The notes below the pieces were generated by a model. The model was given only the letters and a program-made list of their open reading frames with translations, was not told where the DNA came from and did no database searches. A DNA stretch of 26,935 bases from Chara braunii. Its lineage: Eukaryota > Streptophyta > Charophyceae > Charales > Characeae. The stretch is from positions 1,461,439 to 1,488,373 of the forward strand of contig BFEA01000200.1 in the NCBI GenBank assembly GCA_003427395.1, read 5' to 3'. Shown here piece by piece: positions 1 through 8,808 of this stretch; position 1 is the stretch's first letter, and every line of letters begins with the position of its first letter. Made by a program: the position numbers and the translations under genes.

Positions 1-134
1 ACACACACACAGACACACACACAGACACACAGACACACAGACACACAGACACACACACGGACACACACAGACACACACACACACACACATCCACACACAC
101 ACAAACTCTATCTATACACACACACACACACACG
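1..134. repeat. (CA)n microsatellite with CACACAGA variants
   Basis: Almost pure alternating CA, interrupted by regularly spaced AGA/CGG variants and by a short unique break near 105-117. It is simple-sequence DNA with no coding content. The element begins before the window, so its full length is unknown. Confidence 0.95.
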
Positions 135-486
135 AAGGGGAGGAGGAGCACGAGAAGGAGGATGAGGAAGAAGAAGACGAAGACGAGGAGGAAGAAGAGG
201 GTGAGGAGGAGGATGAAGAAGAAGAGGAGGAGAAGGAGGAGGAGGAGAAGGAGGAGGAGGAAAGAGAGCAAAAAGAGGGGGCAGCGGCAGTGGAGGCAAA
301 TTGGTACGCCGCGCGGGAATGTGGGAAGTTGAGCAGGCAGGGATGTCGACGTGGCAACGGCGGTGAGGGATTACGTGGACGGCGACAATAGGGATGAAGA
401 GGAGGAGGAGGAGAAGGATGGGGAGGAGGAGAACGAGGAGTCGGACTTGGTCGCGTCCGCCTGCCCCATAGTTTATTCGTTTTTTT

Positions 487-530
<44 letters not shown>

Positions 531-1215
531 CCGATCCAATCAAAAGATTGGATTGGATCTTGATTTTCAAGATCCGAACCAATGTATCGATTGGATTGGA
601 TTTTGAATTGATTGATTGAAAAACGGAAAAAAAATGGGGAGGGGAGTGGAGACGATGACCTAGAGGACGATGGCGAGAAGGGGATGTGGGGAGTTGGGTG
701 GGTAGGGATGGTGAGACAGCCGCGGACGACGACGATAAGGATGAGGAGAAGGAGGACGAGAAGGACGGGGAGGAGGAGGAGGAGGCATTGAAACAACGGA
801 GGAGGGCGACGACGCCGAGGACGACACGGAGGATGAGGAAGAAGAAGAAGAATACGGGGAGGAGGAGAATGAAGAAGAAGAGAAAGATGAAGTGGACGAG
901 GAGGAGGAGGAGGATGAAGAAGAAGAAGAATACGAGGAGGAGGAGGAGGAGGAGGAGGAGGAGGAGGAGGACGGCGACGACGACAAAGAAGAAGAGGAGG
1001 CGGCGGCGAAGGAGGAAAGGGAGCAGGAGGAGGACGAGGCGATGGACGCAAATCGGGACCCCGCAACAATGGACGAGGAGGAGGAGGAGAAGGATGATGA
1101 CGACGACGACGAGGAGGAAGAGGGGGAGGAGGAGGAGGAGGAGGAGAAGGAGGATGACGAAGAACAAGAAAAGGAGGAGAGAGATGAGAGAGACATGAAG
1201 GAGGAGGAAGGAGGA
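135..1215. repeat. Polypurine GA-rich low-complexity block (GAGGAG/GAAGAA/GACGAC)
   Basis: The plus strand is strongly purine-rich at 135-290, 385-440 and 720-1215. Read on the plus strand it gives long runs of Glu and Asp; an open frame at 892-1335 is about two-thirds acidic residues and ends in a more ordinary basic tail. Short non-repetitive segments inside the block resemble each other: the stretch near 328-350 matches that near 680-705, and 290-310 matches 1045-1065. This suggests the block grew by segmental duplication. The inverted-repeat element at 478-626 interrupts it. The acidic frames could belong to a real protein exon, but purine strand asymmetry alone also produces them, so I do not call a gene. 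Confidence 0.8.
478..626. repeat. Palindromic element with (CAAT)n arms (foldback/MITE-like)
   Basis: The left arm starts with a T run and about ten CAAT units (489-527). The right arm ends in ATTGATTGATTG followed by an A run. Inside these, related ATCCAATC blocks on the left face GATTGGAT blocks on the right. At the centre is a perfect 9-bp stem: GGATCTTGA (555-563), a TTT loop, TCAAGATCC (567-575). The whole segment is an imperfect inverted repeat of about 150 bp. No clear target-site duplication was found, so it is described by structure only. Confidence 0.7.
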
Positions 1216-1323
1216 GTGTACGCACCTGCACGGGGGTTGGAACATGCGTCGGGCCGTGGCCGTTCGCGCGCAATTTTGGCAACATCCAGCTCCCACGACA
1301 TGCCCAAGTCACGTGGGCGCTTA

Positions 1324-1367
1324 ATTCGAATTTGAATTTGGTCTGATTCGAATTTGAATTTGGCCTG
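1324..1367. repeat. Two tandem copies of a 22-bp unit
   Basis: Copies at 1324-1345 and 1346-1367 read ATTCGAATTTGAATTTGG followed by TCTG or CCTG, differing at one base. Each contains the palindromic core TTCGAA. Confidence 0.85.
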
Positions 1368-1605
1368 ATCTGGGCCGTAAATCTCTTAGATCTGATGGCC
1401 CAGACCGGGCCATTTCCGTTTTCGTTTTCGAAGGCCCAACCGACCTCACGAAAATCGCCCATCCTTCCCATCGGTACTACGTACCCCAAACCCCACCCCC
1501 ACAGGCCCAAAAACCCTCAACACCCCTTCCACGATTTTTAAACCAGCCCAATCACTAAAAGGCTCCTGGACATCCGGGCTGGTAGACTAGCAAAAACTTT
1601 TTTTT

Positions 1606-1975
1606 AAACGTAAAAACAACAATTTCGTCAAAACGGATATATTTTATTTTTTGAACGAAATTGAAACCCCATAAATTAGAGCGATTTAGGTGGAAATTTC
1701 AAGCTCTTGAGGGTCCAGCGTCCTTAAAACGCAGGACCCCTTGGATGTATCTCGACTTAGCAGGAGTCCAGGGGGTACGGCATTCTGAAAACGCCGTACC
1801 CCCCTGGATGTATCTGGACTTAGTTTGCATCCAGGGGGTTCTAGGGCGTTTTCAAAGCGCCGTACCCTTAGGAGCTGAAAATATCGACCTAAATCGGGCC
1901 AATTTTTTAGTTTCCAATTTCGTTCAAAAAATAAAATATGTCCGTTTTGATGAAATTGTTGTTTAAATGTGAATT
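1606..1975. mobile_element. Foldback element: long inverted arms around three hairpin modules
   Basis: The outer arms are near-identical inverted copies. 1615-1662 is the reverse complement of 1915-1962 with about two mismatches in roughly 48 bp. A looser inner part pairs 1681-1705 with 1872-1896. Between the arms lie three hairpins in series. 1711-1739 has a GGGTCC-a-GCGT stem. 1768-1807 has a CCAGGGGGTACGGC stem with one bulge. 1831-1869 is a weaker relative of the second. The linkers between hairpins are direct repeats (1741-1770 and 1804-1834, both carrying GGATGTATCT and GACTTAG). There is no coding capacity and no convincing target-site duplication. It resembles a non-autonomous foldback transposon by structure, but I do not recognise the family. 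Confidence 0.75.
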
Positions 1976-2059
1976 TTACTTTCGACGAGATGAATGTATT
2001 CAGCGTTAACTTCGGAATTTGGAATTCCTCAAAAACTTTGCAATTAGTTCCACACATGC

Positions 2060-2390
2060 ATCGTCAACACAGACTACCATGGCGCTGACGCTGCGCTACC
2101 AGTGGAGTAGCGCCGACGCCAAGCGAGCTATGGAGGAATGCGCGCAGTGAGCGGGCGACGCGGTAGTGTACTGGCGCGTGTGAGTTGGCGACCTGGCGTG
2201 CGGGCAATGGTGCGCTGACGCGCGCCGGGCATGTACGCTGGAGAGCTGATGGGCGTGCGGTGGTGCGCGAACACGCGAATGCTGATGAGCAAAGGGACGA
2301 TGGTGTGACAGTGACGCGCTTTACACACGAGCAGAGAGCTTGAGGTGCTTGTCCAACCCGCGTCACGGGTTCACGTGGTTTTGGACACGG
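2060..2390. other. GC-rich CpG-dense segment without a recognisable gene
   Basis: GCGC/GACGC words recur, for example GCGCTGACGC near 2082 and again near 2211. An imperfect inverted repeat lies around 2079-2122 (GCGCTAC facing GTAGCGC). The minus-strand open frames here are Ala/Arg/Pro/Ser-rich, as expected from base composition, and show no domain. Confidence 0.5.
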
Positions 2391-3494
2391 TTTGCGGGAG
2401 AGAGCGTTGTGACACCTGTCACATGGACCTTTCTTCCCTGTGTGACTGCCGCATGAAGTAATTCATAGCCGAAGTCTCAACATGAGGCCATAGGGCTCGC
2501 GCGATGGGGCATTAGTCAGCATCGGTGGATGAAAGTGGAGCTAACCCCGGGTGACCGAAGTGTGGAGGGGGCGTGAAAGTATTTGATCGTCAGGTGCGGG
2601 CAGTTCTTCCGGAAATCGTTAGCAAAGAAGCAGTTCTTCAAGAATGTTCTTCAAGGACGTCTTCATCAACGGGCCTGATCTTCTTCAAAGTGTTTAATAT
2701 CTCTGTTTTTTTTATATGCTTTGCAGGTTCATCATCAAGATCATAAAGTCTACCAAGATTGAGTACCAGATCATCATTTTCGTCTTCTTCATGGTCGGCA
2801 GCATCGTTTTCACCGCTGCGGCCATCTCGTCAACAGTGCCATGTCATCACCTTTCTCGCCTCTTGTCTCATAATGCCTTCCCTTTTTTTCTCCGCTGATC
2901 CCCGTACTCGATTGCAAGCCTTTTTCCTTTTTTTTCTCCCCTCCTGCTTCTCATTTCTTTTCTCCCCATCAATCTTAAGTCGGTGCACTTCGTATTCTGG
3001 CGCAGCTTCACTCATCATACCCAAGGGGGAGGGATGAAGAGGGGGTCAATGGACAATGAGGAGAAGAAGTGTGATTACTAAGAGGAGGAGAACCGAAAAA
3101 GGGAGAAAACGGAAAGGGATGAGTAGTTAGGGTATTTGGAAAACCAGTGGAAGGGAGTGGGGGGCTACTAATTATCCATCGCGCAGTGTGCCAAAAAAAA
3201 AATTAAAAAAATCTTCATTGCGCAATGCACTGCCATCATCATCGCGCTCTTTTCGGGCGTCGTAAATTCAATCATTCCGCACGACGCTTCTCGCCATCTT
3301 CACGCTGATTGTTGACATCATCAGGGTGCGGTGAGTCTTCCTCATCACTACGTTGTTTCTTCTCATTAACCAATTCGTTAGTCTCTTCATCCTAGGGCAC
3401 TTCTCGCCGCCATCATCGCTTATCATCTTCACTGAGTTTTCTTTCCTCTTTTCTAACTCTCCCTTCGTTAACTAATGATTTAGTTTTGGCGAGA
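2391..3494. other. Intergenic stretch, no supported gene
   Basis: A short plus-strand frame at 2716-2898 includes a hydrophobic segment, preceded by a pyrimidine-rich stretch ending in TGCAG that looks like a splice acceptor. No exon partner in frame and no family resemblance were found. The remainder is pyrimidine/GA-biased low-complexity DNA with many CATC words. Confidence 0.5.
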
Positions 3495-3865
3495 TGGTAA
3501 GCTGGGGGAGAGTTTTCCTCTGTAGGGGCATCACAAGGCGGGAGGTGACTGCCCTGTAGGGAGCGAGGGAAGATTTTGGGGGTTGTACTAATCTGGGGCT
3601 GGGATTATATTCTAGCGGTGGCAGATTGTGACAGAGGTTTGATCGAGGCATACTTTTGGGGGAACTGTATGCCTTGTACGGAGAATAGTAGGAGTGGGTC
3701 TGACCCTAGTTGGGGCTGATGAAGACTGCTCTTGAATCTTGATCAGGGCACTTTTGTTCAGCGGAGGCAGCGAAGTGTCAGCGTGAAAAGTAAGGGGGGA
3801 GAGGAGGGAGGGGGGGGAGGGGGGGAAGGGGAGAAAAAGTCTTCATTCTCATCAGCTTCATCAAC

Positions 3866-3905
<40 letters not shown>

Positions 3906-4402
3906 TTCATCATTATTATCATCAACTTCTTAATTCTTATTTCCTTGTCCTTTTTCTATACTTGAGGTTGTGAAAATCCTCTCCACAAGGTTGCTGACGT
4001 GGAGGGCGGGATGGATTAAGTGGGGGGAGCTCCTTTCTGCAGGGGAAACACAAGGTGGGAAGTGTTTGCCTTTAGGGAATATGGGCGGACAAGGGGGACT
4101 GTCTAACTCTGGGGCTGGGAGAGATGGAAGGAGGAACATCATCTACTAGCGGTGGCAGAGTAGGATAGAGATAGCTTGAGGAAGGCTTTTGGGGGGAACA
4201 ACCTTCTTTGAGGGGAGTTGGGTAGAGGGAGGTTTTCCTATTGCTGGGGCTGTGAGGAACCACTCAACAACATAGTGGTTCTGATTAGAGGAAGCAGTAA
4301 GGGAGAGGAGGGATGGCAAGAGGGGAAAAGAGGAGGGGTGGACAAGGGAGGGTCAATCAAAATAAAGTATCATCATCATCAACATTATCATCATCATCAT
4401 TA
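3495..4402. repeat. Diverged tandem segmental duplication, each unit ending in an ATC microsatellite
   Basis: Unit 1 (about 3495-3905) and unit 2 (about 4015-4402) share ordered blocks. These are a GGGGGAG-containing start, then a TGTAGGGG/TGCAGGGG-CACAAGG block, then a TCTGGGGCTGGGA block, then CTAGCGGTGGCAGA, then a GGCTTTTGGGGG-like block. Both end in (ATC)n: 3868-3904 in unit 1 and 4367-4400 in unit 2. Insertions and deletions separate the copies, so the event is old. No coding content is supported. Confidence 0.65.
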
Positions 4403-4588
4403 GATTGGTTGTTTGTTTAAAAAAAAAAAAAAAATCTTTCTGGAAGAAAAAAGGAAAAAAAAATGCATTGTTAACACAGACAGAGAATGTATCGAACCTA
4501 CTATCTAAGTTGTGCCCTTTCTTTCTTTCTGCTTGTGCGTGCAACAAGAGAGAAAAGCAAAAAGAAAAGGTGCAGGAAAAAAAAAAAA

Positions 4589-4607
4589 TATATATATATA
4601 TATATAT
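4589..4607. repeat. (TA)n microsatellite, first tract
   Basis: This TA alternation directly follows an A run (4577-4588) and abuts the 73-bp repeat at 4608 with no spacer. Confidence 0.95.
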
Positions 4608-4676
4608 CGTCACAAACAGAACTGCCCGGTAAACCGTAGGCAGAGAGAGAGAAGAGGACAACAAACGAGGGTCTGT

Positions 4677-4680
<4 letters not shown>
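4608..4680. mobile_element. 73-bp microsatellite-bounded repeat, copy 1
   Basis: This block is about 92% identical (67/73 by eye) to 25849-25921, while the flanks of the two copies are unrelated. It begins CGTCACAAACAGAACTG and ends CTGTGACA, so its ends are short inverted repeats (GTCACAAAC versus the complement GTCACAGAC). The interior holds GGTAAACCGTAG, an AG run, and GGACAACAAACGA. A TA microsatellite abuts both sides of this copy. The sharp 73-bp boundary and inverted ends suggest a very small mobile unit tied to simple repeats. Its mobility is inferred. Confidence 0.6.

Positions 4681-4730
<50 letters not shown>
4680..4730. repeat. (TA)n microsatellite, second tract
   Basis: About 25 uninterrupted TA units start immediately after the right end of the 73-bp repeat. 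Confidence 0.95.
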
Positions 4731-4733
<3 letters not shown>

Positions 4734-4813
4734 TAACCACATATTTCAAATCATAAAATCGGGACCCGATACCCCACAATTCTAACCAGGGCTCGGTCCC
4801 ACCTGCACATTTT

Positions 4814-4922
4814 CGTTGTAGGAGGCTACAACGAAGAGATTGGGGGGTGCCTAAGGACCATGCATTGACATAATCGATGGTCCCTAGACGTCCACCATTC
4901 ACTTCGTGGTAGCCTCCTAAAC
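4814..4922. repeat. Nested inverted repeats
   Basis: A perfect hairpin CGTTGTAG-GAGG-CTACAACG lies at 4814-4833. The same block (4815-4836) is repeated in inverse orientation at 4902-4922 with few mismatches. Between them GGACCAT (4855-4861) pairs with ATGGTCC (4877-4883). The segment can therefore fold either as local stem-loops or as one long cruciform. Confidence 0.75.
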
Positions 4923-4929
4923 TTCAATA

Positions 4930-6075
4930 GCGTTCGTTCTCCCTCGCTAGGGTACCAGCCGGGTCCAGCCCCCCATACAGGCAAGGCGGCATCCAAACAT
5001 GCACAACACGCGTACACGCACAACACCCCTCCGCTCTCTCTCCTCTGCCCTCATGAACACGCTGAAGACGAGACTTTGCTGCTTCATTCAGCCAACTCCC
5101 TACTTTTAACTTGGGCAAACAACCATCTTTGGCCTGAACAAGGGAACGAGATAAAGGGTCTCGCTCCACTAATCTGGGCATCTGCAAAATGAGAGTGAAT
5201 CTTTCATTAGAACACGGAAAGATACACCGTCATGATTTTTATATTTTACGCACGTCGAGAGTTGTGGAGGGAGGCCCAAAAGAAGCGTCAGTGTGAAAAG
5301 TTTAGGGCGCCTGCAAGGGTTGAATAGTTCAATAGCATGGTTGCCCCATCTATTGAGGGCGTACTCACACAACGGTGGCATAACTACAAAATTTGCGAGT
5401 TTGTTTTTCCAATTTTGTTGAAATGTCATCTCGTCCTGTCACATAGCGGCAACAAATCACAAAAGACACGAGTCAGACTTTCTGGCAATTGCCAAAATGG
5501 TGCCTCGCGTGGTCACACAGGTCCTTTCAAATAGGAGGCAAAAACGGTATCTATGATCACAAATCGGATGTTAACAGAAGCATAATATTGAGAATCATTA
5601 GGAAAAGGTAGGGGTGCATGGATCCGAGTCACAACCATATTCCTATGTTGATATCTTTCTCCCCACCCAATTACACGGGAGGTACCAAAAAACCGCCAAG
5701 GCATGCGGCCTCGTAACGATTGGTATGTAAAATTTAGTAGGTTGGAGGCAGACCAAATTTTCAGGAATTACATGGTCGGAGGACTTCTTTCTGCCAGGCC
5801 AACAAGCCATTGTGAAAATTTAGTGGGTTGGAGGTTAATGAGACGGGAAATTACTAGTGTTGTGATAGTCCAAGGACCAAGGTCCTAGATTGTGTGGGAG
5901 AAGAGTTACCCTCCAATGTACAATCAAGCTCCACTAATATTAGATTAGACTTGCTCATGGTTGTGTATCAAGTACAACAGATAACACTGTCAACCACCAG
6001 CTGAGTCTGCATGGCAGCTCTTACTCCATCGCTCCTAGGGGCTAGATAGACAAGTGTCCAAAGAAACCAAGAGGC
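4930..6075. other. Intergenic stretch, no supported gene
   Basis: There are scattered short open frames on both strands. A minus-strand frame at 4924-5187 has a coding-like hydrophilic start but no recognisable domain. A short direct repeat (AATTTAGTAGGTTGGAGG near 5731 and AATTTAGTGGGTTGGAGG near 5817) suggests a local duplication. Confidence 0.5.
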
Positions 6076-6079
6076 GGTT

Positions 6080-6153
6080 GGAGGCGGAAAGATCCGCGCA
6101 GCCATATCCGCATGCCCGTCATTGCTGATAAGGGGTCAGATCTTTCCGCCTCC
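6080..6153. repeat. Perfect 15-bp inverted repeat with 44-nt loop
   Basis: GGAGGCGGAAAGATC at 6080-6094 is the exact reverse complement of GATCTTTCCGCCTCC at 6139-6153. It lies just beyond the downstream end of the minus-strand gag remnant. No target-site duplication or gene is associated with it. Confidence 0.85.
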
Positions 6154-6189
6154 ACCCAAACTTCACAGTCACACTCAACACATTTCTAC

Positions 6190-7645
6190 GAACACGGATG
6201 AAATCATTTTTCTTTGGCGTAAGAAATCGTAGCTATGGGCACAACATCTGGGACAGTTGGCTCAATGGATTGATCGTCAATCGGGGCAAAGCATAATAGG
6301 AGGAGTCGATGGTCCAACGACGGATTTCTTTGACTCTTTACTCTTTTTCAGCATTTATTGAATTCGTTGGTAGGTAAATTGTTTCTAATTTTTTTAGCAA
6401 TCTTGCAGCATCTTGTCATTTGCAACTTCGGATATAGTACGGAGATGACCAACAGGGACAGGGAATCGAATGTCTAATTTTTTAAGTACATGTAAGACAT
6501 CCCCCGTCCTAAATTGTGGTCCTTGATTTGAGTTACACGATACCCAATCTTGATCTTCATTTTTTTATCGTAGTTGGATAGTGCCTATTAATCCTGCTAA
6601 ATGAAGATATTCTGGATGATCGATGAAGTGTGTTGCTTTGTAACAAGCGTCTAGCGTGCACGCTTTCTGACCAGTAGGTGACTCTGGAAGGGCGAGAAGG
6701 GACGATCCTTTGTCACCGCCAAGAAGAGCAACTACTCGCCTTTGGTTGGTGGCAACATGAGCAGTAGCTAGCGGTGTCTGCTGTTGTTTCGGAGAATGCC
6801 ATTCTCGGGCAAAGTGACCCGATTGCATGCAGTTGTGGCGTGGTCAAGGAGTGGCTGCAGCAGCGGCGATATGGGCAAAATCTTGTAACGACACTGCGGC
6901 AGGGGGAGCAGGCAGAGCCGGAGGGGCCGAAAGTTGAGGACACTGAGGAGCAACAACAACCCGAGGAGGGCAAGTTATATTCTGCATAAGAAATTCTTGG
7001 AAAACTCGTTCTAACCGACCCAAATGTGCGTTCTGATTTTCCATCAACGCGTTCATCCACTACGAATGATGCTTACACACAATAAAGATCAATTGAGCCA
7101 AATGCGAGTTAGTGACATTGAGCGATCGTGCATGCGCTACAAGTTGTTGAGTAAACGAGGCAACAGGCGCAGATGTCGGCGCTACAGGAAAAGGACGAGA
7201 AGGTTAGGGGTTAGGTCAACGTATAAGCGAGGAAATGATGCCCTAGAAGCATCAAATCCATTCTGCCGAATTTTTGCATACCCCCAACATAATCCGGTCC
7301 ATTTTCATAGAAGCGACTGATCGATTGTAACCAATGTCGTTGTTTTGCATCTACATCCTCAATCATATCAACAATATTTCGATTGCCCCTAACCATAGAG
7401 CGCTTCATATCCTTTTCATGAAGTTTTATTGCTTTGGCTATAACCTCACTCGCTGCTTCCATTTTTGGCGGATACATTTTCTTAAGCTTTTCCTTAAGGT
7501 CGAAATTCTGTAAATGTTCGATAAACAAATCTCGCATGACCATTTCCTCTCTTCCTGATCTTTCCAAGGCTGCGTCGATTGAGAGGGAGGAAAACGCTTC
7601 CAATAAAATCTTTAACTGGTACCAAAAAAAAAAAGTTGCATACAT
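6190..7645 (-). pseudogene. Decayed Ty3-like LTR-retrotransposon gag and pre-protease region
   Basis: A functional version would encode the capsid-like Gag and start of the polyprotein. On the minus strand, 7645-7211 encodes a Gag-like helical region (MRDLFIEHLQ, then KLKKMYPPKMEAASEVIAKA) of the type seen in retrotransposon Gag proteins. 7056-6844 continues with MNALMENQNAHLGRLERVF and a Pro/Ala-rich linker. A zinc-knuckle position follows in the same frame: the motif around 6840-6799 reads R-x2-C-x4-H-x4-W, so the first and last cysteines are replaced (Arg, Trp). A TGA at 6846-6844 interrupts it. Downstream frames stay protein-like to about 6190 (GDVLHVLKKLDIRFPVPVGH, then PTVPDVVPIATISYAKEK), with several stops and shifts. 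I see no protease active site, reverse transcriptase or LTRs. Family assignment rests on order and motif resemblance. Confidence 0.6.
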
Positions 7646-8225
7646 CCATCATCAATACATCACTCTAGTCCTTGAGAGAAAAAGAGAAGGATATCATGCA
7701 TTTCATCAAGCAACCTTCGTCGTCTCTTGCGTTTCAACGATCCTCTCCCGACGAGATCTTGACAACGGGAAGGCGAATGAGGGGCGCAACTCAAAGCCGC
7801 ACTAATACAGAAGATATCATTGCAAACCAACACATACAAATTCATTCACTCATACATCCATAGAGAAGGAGAAGGGGGAGGGAAATATACACTTGCATGA
7901 TTTTGGAAGGAGAACCTAGAATCTCACCATGTAACTTAACTTCAAAAACAGAAAGGGGAAGAACAAGAAGACAAGTGTAACGCTTTTCGCTCTCGAGTTA
8001 TGGCCCCAGGTTATCTAACCAATCATCCAGACACCTTTCTCTGCTTGAGCACTGGTGATCCCCACCGCCACGTACACAACAGTGACAACACTAAAACCCA
8101 ACGATTGTCACCCCGTCCACTGAACTATTACACGGATTCGCCCATATCATGCAGTCCATCACATCGATCCAGTGCGCATTCCTGCAAAGTTGCAGACGAC
8201 TCGTCGAGACTTTCCGACTCGCTGA
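7646..8225. other. Intergenic stretch, no supported gene
   Basis: A short A run sits near 7625-7634. The open frames on both strands are short and lack domain features. This may hold the lost 5' part of the gag remnant on the minus strand, but I could not confirm it. Confidence 0.4.
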
Positions 8226-8438
8226 TCACCACCTCATTTAGCCACTACTCCACCAGAGTTGGTCGATGTATTGCAAGAGAGCAAAACCGATAAGCTTGCA
8301 AGATTTTTAGTTGCGAAAAAATGGGAAGAGAATATGAAGAAGGGATATCGGAGGGAGAAGATGAAAGAGGGGAAGATTGGCAGGAGGGTCATGTCTATCC
8401 GCATAGAGTACTTCGTAGCTAGTCTGATTGCAGTGTAA
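8226..8438 (+). pseudogene. Unidentified coding remnant, part 1
   Basis: The frame is open from the codon after a TGA (8223-8225) to TAA (8436-8438), 70 codons, without its own ATG start. It reads as real protein: PPELVDVLQESKTDKLARF, then VAKKWEENMKKGYRREKMK, then a hydrophobic end (IEYFVASLIAV). It is hydrophilic, helix-prone and Lys/Glu-rich. The upstream junction contains TCATTTAG, so it could be an exon start after an intron. The stop codon lies inside the perfect hairpin at 8433-8460, so that hairpin may be an insertion that ended the frame. Two further fragments follow in other frames. I do not recognise the protein. It could be a Gag or accessory ORF of a plant retroelement. Confidence 0.4.
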
Positions 8439-8460
8439 GGAGTTAAGAACCTCCTTACAC
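8433..8460. repeat. Perfect 10-bp stem-loop
   Basis: GTGTAAGGAG (8433-8442), 8-nt loop TTAAGAAC, CTCCTTACAC (8451-8460). It overlaps the stop codon of the preceding coding remnant. Confidence 0.9.
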
Positions 8461-8533
8461 ACTGTTTTCCGACTTCTACGATGATTTGTGGATCACCGAT
8501 ACCTTCCTACGTGTAGACGAAAGTGGGAAATGA

Positions 8534-8647
8534 GGGTTACAAAAGGATGGGGCGGAGCAAGACCAATATTCGATGGAAGCAAGAAGAAAGAAAGAGCGTG
8601 AAGAACGAGAGAAAAAGACAGTACAAAGAAAGCGATTGGAAAAGTGA
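8534..8647 (+). pseudogene. Unidentified coding remnant, part 2 (charged coiled-coil)
   Basis: This frame is open between TGA at 8531-8533 and TGA at 8645-8647. Its core, EQDQYSMEARRKKEREEREK followed by KTVQRKRLEK, is a highly charged heptad-like helix. It is in a different frame from part 1 (8226-8438), consistent with a shift or a lost intron. Glu/Lys/Arg-rich helices can arise from purine-rich DNA, so coding status is moderate. No family was recognised. Confidence 0.35.
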
Positions 8648-8667
8648 AAAAAGATTGCATGCAGTAG

Positions 8668-8808
8668 CGCGATATAGAAGGATGCATGCTTGCAGAACTA
8701 AAAAAGGCACCGAAACAGTTACTTGAAATGCTAGTAAGGTTGCGGCAAATCCATAAAGCCGAATTGAAATTGAAAAGTTCAAAAGAAAATTCTGTGAGCG
8801 AGTTCTAA
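8668..8808 (+). pseudogene. Unidentified coding remnant, part 3
   Basis: This frame is open from after TAG (8665-8667) to TAA (8806-8808), again in a new frame. It reads RDIEGCMLAELKKAPKQLLE, then MLVRLRQIHKAELKLKSSKE, ending NSVSEF. The even mix of hydrophobic and charged residues in an amphipathic pattern is more protein-like than the alternative frames. Parts 1-3 probably derive from one gene, now disrupted by two frame changes, but joining them is inference. Confidence 0.35.

Noticed and set aside
892-1335. Open frame encoding a Glu/Asp-rich protein
   Set aside because: Strand-asymmetric purine repeats give acidic frames without selection. No start context, splice signals or conserved domain support a gene.
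520-1510. Long minus-strand frames rich in Pro, Ser and Leu
   Set aside because: They are the complements of the polypurine block and occur in several frames at once, the mark of simple sequence.
2716-2898. Short ORF with a membrane-like segment preceded by a possible splice acceptor
   Set aside because: No in-frame upstream exon could be matched and no family resemblance was seen; the hydrophobicity may come from T-rich codons.
6190-8808. A complete LTR retrotransposon bounded by LTRs
   Set aside because: No matching terminal repeats, primer-binding site, protease or reverse transcriptase was found, so only the gag-like remnant is called.
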